In this document: positions 1 to 6,146 of the stretch, one piece after another
How the letters are laid out: each line of letters starts with the position of its first letter
Position numbering within the stretch: the first letter of the stretch is position 1
Assembly (NCBI GenBank): GCA_947057505.1
Contig: CAMSEM010000072.1
Span: 1 to 6,278 of the forward strand
Direction: 5' to 3'
DNA from: an uncultured Clostridium sp.
Lineage (GTDB): Bacteria > Bacillota > Clostridia > TANB77 > CAG-508
Length of the DNA: 6,278 bases
Notes under the pieces: model-generated
What the model saw: the letters and a program-made list of their open reading frames with translations, nothing else
Databases searched by the model: none
Told to the model about the DNA's origin: nothing
Program-made: the position numbers and the translations under genes

Positions 1-186
1 GCTATTGAGTTCTGCTATATCTGATAAAGCGTGTTGGGTAAAATTCTTTTTGAGAAAATAATTTCAAATTCTTCTTACGGAACAGCTTAATTAGATATCC
101 ACATATAATTGTGAATTACTTGTTAATAAGTTGTTGATAATTAATTTTCCACATCTAAAAATGGAAACTGTAAATAACTTTTTTAT

Positions 187-195
187 TTATCCACA
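187..195 (+). promoter_or_regulatory. Perfect DnaA box
   Basis: TTATCCACA matches the DnaA-box consensus at every position. A second, one-mismatch box (TTATCAACA, 199-207) follows in the same orientation after a 3-bp gap, a spacing suited to cooperative DnaA binding. Confidence 0.85.
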
Positions 196-241
196 AAGTT
201 ATCAACAAAAAAATTGCTAGGGATATAAAGGTTTGAATATG

Positions 242-259
242 TTTTCCACACAATCCACA
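242..259 (+). promoter_or_regulatory. Tandem DnaA boxes next to the unwinding element
   Basis: TTTTCCACA (one mismatch) is followed immediately by CAATCCACA (two mismatches), both on the + strand and ending 4 bp before the CTA triplet run. In the Bacillus subtilis model, the boxes beside the DnaA-trios seed the DnaA filament that spreads onto single-stranded DNA. These two would have that role here by position. Confidence 0.65.
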
Positions 260-263
260 ATAC

Positions 264-281
264 CTACTATTACTACTACTA
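264..281. promoter_or_regulatory. DnaA-trio element
   Basis: The + strand reads CTA CTA TTA CTA CTA CTA, six consecutive triplets. On the complementary strand read 3'-5' this is GAT GAT AAT GAT GAT GAT, which fits the published 3'-(G/A)AT-5' DnaA-trio consensus at every triplet. It sits directly after the tandem DnaA boxes and directly before A/T-only DNA, as expected for the element that engages DnaA on single-stranded DNA. Two more TTA triplets (285-290) follow after a TAA interruption. There is no evident GC-rich spacer between boxes and trios, unlike B. subtilis. Confidence 0.8.
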
Positions 282-307
282 TAATTATTATTTATTATAT
301 ATATAAA
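280..307. other. AT-rich DNA unwinding element overlapping the dnaN leader
   Basis: 28 bases with only A and T, ending where the dnaN ribosome binding site begins. It is the likely first-melting region of the origin. TATAAT at 280-285 could also serve as the -10 box of a dnaN promoter, but no convincing -35 lies 16-18 bp upstream, so the promoter reading is weak. Confidence 0.6.
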
Positions 308-321
308 GGAGAGAAACCAAA

Positions 322-1440
322 ATGAAAATTGTTTGTGAAAAGGATAAAATCCTTAAAGCTATTAATTCCGTAACAAAAGCTGTTGCTAGCAAAACAACAA
401 TGCCTGTATTAGAAGGAATATTAATTCAAACAAATGATAAAGAAATAAAATTTACAACCTATGATTTAGAAATAGGAATAGAATATATCATGGAAAGTGA
501 AGTAATAGAACAAGGAGCTACAGTAGTAAATGCTATTATGTTTAGTGAAATTATTAGAAAACTTCCAGATGCAGAAATTAATATTACGATTAATGAAAAT
601 AATTTATTAGTAATTGAATGTGAAGGTTCTTTATATAAATTAGCAACTATGAATCCTGATGAATTTCCAGAATTACCTAAAATAGATATTGAAAATTCTA
701 TAGAAATAGAACAAAATGCTTTAAAAGATATGGTTAGAAAAACTATTTTTGCTGTTAGTACAGAAGAAAATAGACCTATTTTTACAGGATGCTTATTTGA
801 AATAAAAAATAATAAATTAAACGTAGTAGCTGTAGATGGTTTCCGTTTAGGTTGGAAAAGTAAATTTTTACAATCACAAGTAAATGATTTTTCAGCAGTT
901 ATTCCTGGTAGAACATTAAATGAAATTAATAAAATATTAACAGATTCTTTTGATACTATTAAGATAGGGGTATCTAAAAACCAAGCTTTATTTGAAATGG
1001 AAAATTGCAAAATTGTAACAAGGCTTTTAGATGGAGAATTTTTAAATTATGCAAGTGTTATTCCTGAAAATTGGGAAACTAGAATTAGAGTAGATAAAAG
1101 CTTAATTCAAAATTGTTTTGAAAGAGTTAGCTTAATTTCTGCTTCTAGTATAGAAAAAGAAAAAAAATATCCTGTAAAGGTAAATGTAGAGATAGGAAAA
1201 GTTACAATATCTTGTACCAACCAAACAGGAGATGCAAAAGAAGAAATGTTTATTGAAACAGAAGGTCAAAATTTAGAAGCAGGATTTAATCCAAAATATT
1301 TCTTAGATGCTCTTCGTGCAATAGATGACCCAGAAGTATTTATTGATTTTGGTTCAAGTATTTCACCATGTATTATTAGACCAACAGAAGAAAATGGGGA
1401 TTATATTTATATGGTACTTCCTATTAGAATGAAAGAGTAA
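322..1440 (+). CDS. dnaN: DNA polymerase III sliding clamp, beta subunit (DnaN)
   Basis: Ring-shaped homodimeric clamp that encircles DNA and tethers the replicative polymerase; its hydrophobic pocket also binds other replication and repair proteins. The 372 residues are full length (family about 365-380) and give the usual three clamp domains, about 1-120, 128-248 and 252-372. Visible family hallmarks are the Arg-Pro pair at 151-152, VDGFRL at 171-176, LLDGEFLNY at 235-243, the FNPKYFLDAL segment at 322-331 and the C-terminal YIYMVLPIRM at 361-370, which matches the end of E. coli DnaN that lines the binding pocket. The ATG is supported by AAAGGAGAG at 305-313. It is the first gene after the origin, and the next gene begins 3 bp after the stop, so it is probably the head of a dnaN-membrane ORF-recF transcript. 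It looks intact. Confidence 0.98.
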   Translation: MKIVCEKDKILKAINSVTKAVASKTTMPVLEGILIQTNDKEIKFTTYDLEIGIEYIMESEVIEQGATVVNAIMFSEIIRKLPDAEINITINENNLLVIECEGSLYKLATMNPDEFPELPKIDIENSIEIEQNALKDMVRKTIFAVSTEENRPIFTGCLFEIKNNKLNVVAVDGFRLGWKSKFLQSQVNDFSAVIPGRTLNEINKILTDSFDTIKIGVSKNQALFEMENCKIVTRLLDGEFLNYASVIPENWETRIRVDKSLIQNCFERVSLISASSIEKEKKYPVKVNVEIGKVTISCTNQTGDAKEEMFIETEGQNLEAGFNPKYFLDALRAIDDPEVFIDFGSSISPCIIRPTEENGDYIYMVLPIRMKE

Positions 1441-1443
1441 GAT

Positions 1444-1812
1444 GTGGATGATAAATTATTTGAAATGATGAGAAAAGAAAGTATTTATCAAAACTATGAT
1501 AGAACTGACCTTGGATGTTATTATGCAATTATAACTTCTTTTATTTTAGTATTTGCCATTGGAATATTTAGATGGAAAAATATTTGTAGCAAAAATACAA
1601 GACTAAAAAATCTAAAAATAATTATATTTATCATTATTTATGCTATTTCAATTTTTATATTAATAACAGTAGGAATATCTTTAATGCAACCAATAAATAT
1701 AAATGAACGATTTAAGGCAAGACATTTAGCTGGTGCAGTTGAAGTAGGAGTATTAGGGTTAATTGGACTTGAATTTTTAATCAATTCATTTATAAGTGGA
1801 ATAGTAGAATAA
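1444..1812 (+). CDS. Three-helix membrane protein of unknown function between dnaN and recF
   Basis: 122 residues that I do not recognise. Three hydrophobic segments are visible, about residues 24-42, 58-80 and 95-119. The loop after the first is strongly basic (R43, K45, K50, R53, K55, K58), so by the positive-inside rule it faces the cytoplasm, placing the N-terminus outside and the C-terminus inside. No catalytic or metal-binding motif is evident. The start is a GTG 3 bp after the dnaN stop, with AAAGAG (1432-1437) as a modest ribosome binding site. The alternatives, ATGs at 1465 and 1468, have no such site. recF starts 23 bp after the stop. The packing suggests cotranscription with dnaN and recF. 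Many Bacillota have the small S4-domain RNA-binding gene yaaA in this slot, but this protein has no S4 character and is nearly twice as long. Existence as a gene is likely; function is unknown. Confidence 0.85.
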   Translation: MDDKLFEMMRKESIYQNYDRTDLGCYYAIITSFILVFAIGIFRWKNICSKNTRLKNLKIIIFIIIYAISIFILITVGISLMQPININERFKARHLAGAVEVGVLGLIGLEFLINSFISGIVE

Positions 1813-1835
1813 TTAGAAATTAAGGAAAAAGCAAA

Positions 1836-2915
1836 ATGTATATCAATAAAATTACTCTTAATAATTTTAGAAATTATGAAAGTCAAGAAATAGAATTAAA
1901 TAAAAATATTAACATTTTTTATGGAGATAATGCACAAGGAAAAACTAATATTTTAGAAGCAATATTCTTTTGTGGTTTTGGTAAATCATTTAGGACAAGC
2001 AAAGAAAAAGAATTAATTTGTTTAGAACAAGAAAATTTGCAAGTAGAAGTTTCTTACCAAAAAAGTGATAGAAGTGGAAAAATAAAAATAGGTTTAGCAA
2101 ATAAAAAACAAATAGAAGTAAATGGAGTAAAAATAAAAAAATTAAGTGAATTATTAGGAAATTTAAATTTAGTTATTTTTACGCCAGATGATATTCAAAT
2201 ATTGAAAAATGGTCCAGCAGAAAGAAGAAGATTTTTAGATATGATGATTGGTCAATTAAGACCAAATTATGTGCATAATTTGAATAATTATTTAAAAACA
2301 TTAGAACAAAGAAATAATTATTTAAGACAAATAAAAGAGGAAAATAAGCCAGAAGAAATGCTTGAAATATGGGATGAAAAATTGGCAGATTATGCTCAAA
2401 TTATTTGCAAATATAGAATAGAATTTATGCAAAAATTAAAAGAAAAAATAAAAGAAATTCATTCACAAATTGCAAAAGAACAATTAACAATAGAATATAT
2501 AACAGAGTGTGATACAAAAGAAAAATATTTAACATTATTAAAACAAAGAAGAAAGTTAGATATTATCAAAGGCTATACTACAAAGGGAATTCATAGAGAT
2601 GATTTTAAAGTTTTTATTAATGAAAAAGAAATTGGAATATATGGCTCACAAGGGCAACAGAGGTCAGCTATTCTTTCTTTAAAATTAGCAGAGTTATATG
2701 TAATTTATGATGAAATAGGGGAATATCCAATTTTATTATTAGATGATTTTATGTCAGAACTTGATGAGAAAAGAAGAAAAAAATTCTTAGAAAATATTAA
2801 GAAGACACAAGTTATTATTACTTGTACTGATAAGATAAAACTTGAAAATTTAAAAAATGGAGAACAATATGTAACATATGAAGTAAAGAAAGGAAAAGTA
2901 ATAAAAAATGAATGA
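1836..2915 (+). CDS. recF: DNA replication and repair protein RecF
   Basis: SMC/ABC-type ATPase that acts with RecO and RecR to load RecA at single-strand gaps and stalled forks. The 359 residues are normal for the family (about 360-370). In order: the N-terminal LNNFRNYE motif at 8-15, Walker A GDNAQGKT at 30-37 with K36, the RecF segment PDDIQILKNGPAERRRFLD at 117-135, a helical arm region at about 140-240, GIHRDD at 251-256, the ABC signature SQGQQRS at 271-277, Walker B ILLLDD at 299-304 and the D-loop SELD at 307-310. All nucleotide-binding elements are present, so it should be functional. The ATG is preceded by AAGGA at 1822-1826 with a 9-bp spacer. The stop is TGA, so the standard code applies. 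It lies downstream of dnaN as usual; the region after it is degraded rather than carrying the common remB (DUF370) gene. Confidence 0.98.
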   Translation: MYINKITLNNFRNYESQEIELNKNINIFYGDNAQGKTNILEAIFFCGFGKSFRTSKEKELICLEQENLQVEVSYQKSDRSGKIKIGLANKKQIEVNGVKIKKLSELLGNLNLVIFTPDDIQILKNGPAERRRFLDMMIGQLRPNYVHNLNNYLKTLEQRNNYLRQIKEENKPEEMLEIWDEKLADYAQIICKYRIEFMQKLKEKIKEIHSQIAKEQLTIEYITECDTKEKYLTLLKQRRKLDIIKGYTTKGIHRDDFKVFINEKEIGIYGSQGQQRSAILSLKLAELYVIYDEIGEYPILLLDDFMSELDEKRRKKFLENIKKTQVIITCTDKIKLENLKNGEQYVTYEVKKGKVIKNE

Positions 2916-2924
2916 TTCTTTTTT

Positions 2925-3101
2925 ATGAAAAAAGAAAGAATAGTAGCAGAAAAAATTTTAGAAGAATTTCAAAAGCCTAAGATTATTGATGGAATAAAAA
3001 ATGATATTACTATGAGAATAGTAATAGATTTCGATATAATTTTATTAATAAAAATATTAATTGGAATGATAATAATTATAGGAACAGAATTTGGATTATA
3101 G
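2925..3101 (+). CDS. Short ORF after recF, possible N-terminal fragment of a broken membrane gene
   Basis: 58 codons from ATG 2925. The first 30 residues are charged and helical in character (many K and E); residues about 33-53 form one hydrophobic segment. There is no Shine-Dalgarno sequence at a useful distance; the purine-rich AGGAAAAG (2891-2898) is better placed for ATG 2908, which is out of frame by one base. A single added T in the T6 run would join ATG 2908 to this frame. It is listed because it may be an independent small membrane protein, but its position upstream of a second orphan helix makes a fragment more likely. Confidence 0.35.
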   Translation: MKKERIVAEKILEEFQKPKIIDGIKNDITMRIVIDFDIILLIKILIGMIIIIGTEFGL

Positions 3102-3246
3102 ATGCTAGTAGAAAAAAGCTTATATATTAATAATATTTATTTTGCCATTAATGATTACTTTAGTAATTGCCTTAATTTATAAATATAAAACTTTACATAT
3201 GTATATTTTTTATCCTTGTGATGGATATATATAAATAGATGATTAT

Positions 3247-3450
3247 ATGAAAATATATAACTTTTATTATAAAAGAGATAATGTTATGATTAATATTAAA
3301 CAACATCATGAAAAGTGGATAAACAAAGATTATTATTATGAACTTGAGTTTATAAATAATGGAAGAAAATACGCAATAAATTTAAAACATACAAAAGAAG
3401 ATGAAATAGGAAAGTTTATAGATAATTTAATTTTTGAAGAAAAATATTAA
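3247..3450 (+). CDS. Hypothetical 67-residue ORF, likely C-terminal part of a broken gene
   Basis: 67 residues, not recognised. Rich in Tyr, Lys and Asn, no hydrophobic segment. Residues about 28-50 alternate polar and hydrophobic positions as in beta strands, and 50-63 look like an amphipathic helix, which is compatible with, but does not prove, a small PH-like domain as found behind paired helices in some membrane proteins. No ribosome binding site precedes ATG 3247. An internal ATG at 3286 has AAAAGAG about 8 bp upstream and may be a better start (54 residues). The frame is open upstream to TAA 3232-3234 and, beyond that stop, encodes a membrane helix, so this is probably the tail of a disrupted gene. 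gyrB starts 74 bp downstream. Confidence 0.4.
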   Translation: MKIYNFYYKRDNVMINIKQHHEKWINKDYYYELEFINNGRKYAINLKHTKEDEIGKFIDNLIFEEKY

Positions 3451-3524
3451 AAAAATTTGCAAAAAGAAGCTACTTAGTGATAAGATAATAACAAAGCAAA
3501 AGAATTTGGAGGTTAAAAGCAAAA
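3451..3524 (+). promoter_or_regulatory. gyrB leader with ribosome binding site
   Basis: Short gap before gyrB. GGAGG at 3508-3512 is a strong Shine-Dalgarno sequence with a slightly long 12-bp spacer to ATG 3525. TTGCAA (3457-3462) and GATAAT (3484-3489) resemble -35 and -10 boxes, but the 21-bp spacing is poor, so a promoter is only tentative. The words GAAGCTACT (3466-3474) and TGATAAGATAA (3478-3488) both recur just after gyrB. Confidence 0.45.
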
Positions 3525-5457
3525 ATGGAAAAATTTGAACATGAATATAGTGCAGATCAAATTCAAGTATTAGAAGGTCTAGAAGCCGTAAGAAAAAGAC
3601 CTGGTATGTATATAGGAAGTGTATCTGTTAGAGGACTACACCACTTAGTATATGAAATTGTAGATAACTGTGTAGATGAAGCTTTAGCAGGATATTGTAC
3701 AGAAATTAATGTAGAAATTCAGCCAGGAAATATTATAAGTGTACAAGATAATCGGTAGAGGAATACCAGTTGATATTCACCCAAAAACAAAAATTTCTGC
3801 TGCAGAAACAGTATATACCAAGTTACACGCAGGTGGAAAATTTGGTGGAGATAGTGGATATAAAGTATCTGGTGGTCTACATGGTGTTGGTGCATCTGTT
3901 GTAAATGCATTATCTACTTGGACAGAAGTAACCATTCAAAGAGATGGCGGAGTATATCAAATGAAGTTTGAAAAAGGAAAAACAGTAGAGCCATTAAAAA
4001 GAATAGGTGATTCTAAAAAAACAGGAACAAAAGTTAGATTTTTAGCAGATGATACTATTTTTGAAACTTTAGTATATGAATATGAAACACTAGAAACTAG
4101 ATTTAGAGAGATTGCATTTTTAACAAAAGGTTTAAAAATAAATATTCAAGATATAAGAGATCCAGAAAATATTAAAAAAGCAGAATTCCATTTTGAAGGT
4201 GGATTGAGTTCTTTTGTAGAATTTTTAAGCAAAAATAAAGAAAAAATTCATGCAAAACCAATTTATATAGAAAAAGATGGGGAAGTACCTGTTGAAATTG
4301 CATTCCAATATACAACAGCTTACTCAGAAAATATTTATACTTTTGTTAATAATATTAATACGATAGAAGGTGGAACACACTTAGAAGGCTTTAAAAGAGG
4401 TCTTACAAAAGCATTTAATGATTATGCAAGAAGCCATAATTTATTAAAAGAAAAAGATCCAAACTTATTAGGGGAAGATATTCGTGAGGGAATTACAGCA
4501 GTAGTTTCTGTTAAAGTAAAAGAGCCTCAATTTGAAGGACAAACAAAAACTAAATTAGGTAACAGCAATGTAACAGGTATTGTATCTGGAATGGTCAATG
4601 AAGCATTATCTAATTTCTTGGAAGAAAATCCATCTGTTGGAAAAGCAATACTTGAAAAATGTATTAGTGCATCTCGTGCAAGAGAAGCTGCAAGAAAAGC
4701 AAGAGAATTAGTTAGAAGAAAAAGTGCACTAGAAACCTCTACACTTCCTGGAAAATTAGCAGATTGTAGTAGTAAAAATCCAGAAGAATGTGAAGTATAC
4801 ATCGTAGAAGGAGACTCTGCAGGCGGTAGTGCAAAACAAGGAAGAGATAGAAGATTTCAAGCAATTTTGCCTCTTTGGGGAAAAATGCTAAATGTAGAAA
4901 AATCAAGAGCAGATAAAATTTACAACAATGATAAATTGCAACCAGTTATATTAGCAGTTGGAGCAGGAATTGGAAATGATTTTGACGTTAGCAAAATTCG
5001 TTATGGAAAAGTTATTATCATGGCTGATGCCGATGTTGATGGTGCACACATTAGAACACTATTATTAACTTTCTTCTTTAGATATATGAGACCACTTGTA
5101 GAAAATGGAAATGTATATTTAGCACAACCACCATTATATAAATTATCAAAAAGAGGAATGGAAGATATTTACTGTTATACAGATGAAGACTTAGATAAAG
5201 CATTTAAAACATTAGCTGAAAAAGGAATTTCAAGAGATCAAATTGGAATACAAAGATACAAAGGTTTAGGAGAAATGAACCCAGAACAATTATGGGAAAC
5301 AACAATGGACCCAGAAAGAAGAATATTAGTTAAAGTAACAATGGAAGATGCAATTAAAGCAGATGAAATATTTACTTTATTAATGGGAGATGAAATTGAA
5401 CCTAGAAGAAAATTTATTGAAGAAAATGCAAAATATGTTAAGAACTTAGATGTTTAA
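3525..5457 (+). CDS. gyrB: DNA gyrase subunit B, interrupted by a 1-bp frameshift
   Basis: ATPase subunit of type II topoisomerase gyrase, which with GyrA introduces negative supercoils. Removing C3753 gives 643 residues, normal for Gram-positive GyrB. In corrected numbering: GHKL ATPase elements EIVDNCVDEA at 44-53 (E44, N48), DNGRGIPV at 75-82 and GGLHGVGASVVNALS at 116-130; transducer-domain QTKTKLGN at 339-346 with K342; TOPRIM EGDSAGGSAKQGRDRR at 428-443, with E428 and DADVD at 501-505 for Mg2+; and the tail motif QRYKGLGEMNPEQLWETTMD at 576-595. These fit GyrB rather than ParE. As written, the first frame stops at TAG 3756-3758 after 77 codons, and the rest continues in the next frame to 5457. 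A GTG at 3739 with AGGA at 3725-3728 could restart translation, but that product would lack E44 and N48. Every other motif is intact, so a sequencing error or very recent mutation is likelier than an old pseudogene. No gyrA follows. Confidence 0.95.
3747..3758 (+). other. gyrB frameshift site (extra C at 3753)
   Basis: The sequence reads GAT AAT C GGT AG. Without C3753 it encodes Asp-Asn-Gly-Arg, continuing as Gly-Ile-Pro, the conserved ATP-binding motif of GyrB. With it, the frame gives Asp-Asn-Arg-stop. The site is not a homopolymer. Confidence 0.9.
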
Positions 5458-5470
5458 AAATGATAAGATA

Positions 5471-5500
5471 AGTAGCTTCGTTATATATAGTGAAGCTACT
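5471..5500. repeat. Inverted repeat after gyrB (9-bp stem)
   Basis: AGTAGCTTC (5471-5479) and GAAGCTACT (5492-5500) are perfect inverted copies; the 12-nt loop can pair further through two G-T wobbles. It begins 13 bp after the gyrB stop, so it could be a transcript-end hairpin, but it is followed by AAAATATTT with no T run, so a standard intrinsic terminator is doubtful. GAAGCTACT also occurs upstream of gyrB at 3466-3474. Confidence 0.7.
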
Positions 5501-5525
5501 AAAATATTTAAAATAGTAAAATTTA

Positions 5526-5670
5526 AAAAAGTATTCATCATTATTTTTTCCATTTCCAAGAATATAACTAATTGTATTAATTTTCTTCTCACGAAAAATA
5601 TGCTAACAATTAGTAATATCCTAGGCGCTCGAAAAATCGCACCATTGCAAAATAATGATGAATACTTTTT
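5526..5670. repeat. 145-bp element with perfect 22-bp terminal inverted repeats and nested hairpins
   Basis: The outer arms 5526-5547 and 5649-5670 are perfect inverted copies over 22 bp (core GTATTCATCATTATTTT), separated by 101 bp. Inside, ACTAATTGT (5567-5575) and ACAATTAGT (5606-5614) pair over 9 bp and extend by ATAT/ATAT past one mismatch. Inside that, TTTTC (5581-5585) and GAAAA (5593-5597) pair around a 7-nt loop. The right half contains the palindrome CCTAGG (5620-5625) and a locally GC-rich stretch that stands out from its surroundings. No ORF is convincing. A MITE-like element or a structured RNA are both possible. No target-site duplication is obvious next to the arms. Confidence 0.75.
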
Positions 5671-5691
5671 CATTATAACAAAGGAAATATT

Positions 5692-5734
5692 TTAATAGCC
5701 TAGTAAAGGAGAAATTCCTTTACTAGGCTATTAA
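5692..5734. repeat. Perfect 19-bp hairpin with 5-nt loop
   Basis: TTAATAGCCTAGTAAAGGA (5692-5710) and its exact complement (5716-5734) flank the loop GAAAT. This is the strongest local hairpin in the window and should fold in RNA from either strand. Neither side has a run of T directly after the stem, so it is not a textbook intrinsic terminator, though it may still end or stabilise the gyrB transcript. A ribosome-binding-like AAAGGAG lies at the stem-loop junction (5705-5711), but no start codon or ORF follows. Confidence 0.8.
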
Positions 5735-5749
5735 TCGATAAAGCTAATA

Positions 5750-6146
5750 TTAATCTTAAGTTCAAACCAATATACCTAATTACTAACCTAATATATATTA
5801 CTATATAAATAAGCTATTCACCAAATATATTCATTAGTCACTTCGACTACAAATGCACTCATAATAACTATATTCATCCTAAAATAGGACTAATAATAAC
5901 CACTAAAAAAATACAAGAATAATCTTAACTTCGAATATATTACCTATATTTTCAACCATATATTACTATTCTACTTTTATTAAAATAACGAAAGCAAAAA
6001 AATATAGCTTAAATACAAATGATATACTCTCATCTCCGACTTATAATCACCTAAAGTTCTTTTAAGCAATCATAAATCTTTGCTCGAATTTAATAAAACC
6101 TAAAAGAAGACCCCATTAAATTCTTAGTTCAACTAATATTAACCTT
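5750..6146. repeat. Degenerate motif recurring about every 40-50 bp
   Basis: Similar words recur on the + strand, roughly (A/T)TCTTA(A)nTTCGA(A/C)T...ATA(A/T)(A/T)ACC. Clear copies start near 5751 (TAATCTTAAGTTCAAACC), 5831 (TCATTAGTCACTTCGACT), 5920 (TAATCTTAACTTCGAATA), 6028 (TCTCATCTCCGACTTATA), 6074 (AAATCTTTGCTCGAATTT) and 6121 (TTCTTAGTTCAACTAATA). A weaker copy is GGACTAATAATAACC at 5887-5901. Several gaps between copies are near 45 bp or about twice that. The copies are diverged and the DNA is AT-rich, so this is a visual pattern that needs a statistical test. Confidence 0.4.

Larger units (their letters stand above)
95..304. other. oriC: Chromosomal origin (oriC) in the dnaA-dnaN intergenic position
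   Basis: Noncoding DNA directly before dnaN with a dense cluster of DnaA-box sequences. Against the consensus TTATNCACA there is a perfect + box at 187-195. One-mismatch + boxes lie at 95-103, 145-153, 199-207 and 242-250. One-mismatch minus-strand boxes lie at 110-118, 121-129, 132-140 and 169-177. A weaker two-mismatch box at 251-259 directly follows 242-250. After these come a CTA/TTA triplet run and an A/T-only stretch reaching the dnaN ribosome binding site. The order boxes, trinucleotide run, AT-rich DNA, dnaN is that of the dnaA-dnaN side of Bacillota origins such as Bacillus subtilis. One-mismatch boxes occur by chance in AT-rich DNA, so individual sites are less sure than the cluster. 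Function as origin is inferred from position and motifs. Confidence 0.85.
2925..3450 (+). pseudogene. Probable remnant of a two-helix membrane protein between recF and gyrB
   Basis: Three open stretches follow one another here. First, ATG 2925 to TAG 3099-3101, 58 residues: a charged N-terminus and a hydrophobic segment at about residues 33-53. Then a +1-frame stretch at 3112-3231, 40 codons without its own start, holding a second clear membrane helix ending in a basic KYK. After TAA 3232-3234 the same frame stays open through ATG 3247 to 3450 and encodes a polar, tyrosine- and lysine-rich tail. Read together they give about 170-180 residues: two adjacent helices plus a soluble domain. Joining them needs a +1 shift near the A6 run at 3112-3117 and readthrough of two stops. 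A T6 run (2919-2924) separates the first stretch from ATG 2908, which has AGGA upstream. No piece has a good ribosome binding site at its apparent start. I infer a decayed gene; separate tiny genes remain possible. Confidence 0.5.

Noticed and set aside
1..94. Possible 3' end of dnaA or a divergent gene start
   Set aside because: The + frames give no DnaA-like C-terminus (one frame is open at 2-61 but its residues do not resemble DnaA), and the minus frames lack a start codon. I see nothing assignable here.
280..285. TATAAT as a definite dnaN promoter
   Set aside because: No acceptable -35 box at the right distance, and A/T-only origin DNA produces such words by chance.
459..1010. 183-codon minus-strand ORF inside dnaN
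   Set aside because: It lies entirely opposite a clearly conserved gene and its translation is a low-complexity complement of dnaN codons.
3739..3758. Programmed frameshift in gyrB
   Set aside because: There is no slippery homopolymer and GyrB is not known for recoding. The single-base fix restores the exact family motif, so error or mutation is simpler.
4527..4802. Minus-strand ORF inside gyrB
   Set aside because: Antisense to conserved GyrB motifs; no ribosome binding site or recognisable product.
5471..5510. Intrinsic terminator of gyrB
   Set aside because: The hairpin is real, but there is no T run after it, and the stem is AT-rich, so I kept it as an inverted repeat only.
5450..5695. 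81-codon + strand ORF after gyrB
   Set aside because: Overlaps the gyrB end and spans the inverted repeats; the product is low-complexity Ile/Lys/Phe and there is no ribosome binding site. The opposing minus ORF at 5446-5673 fails for the same reasons.
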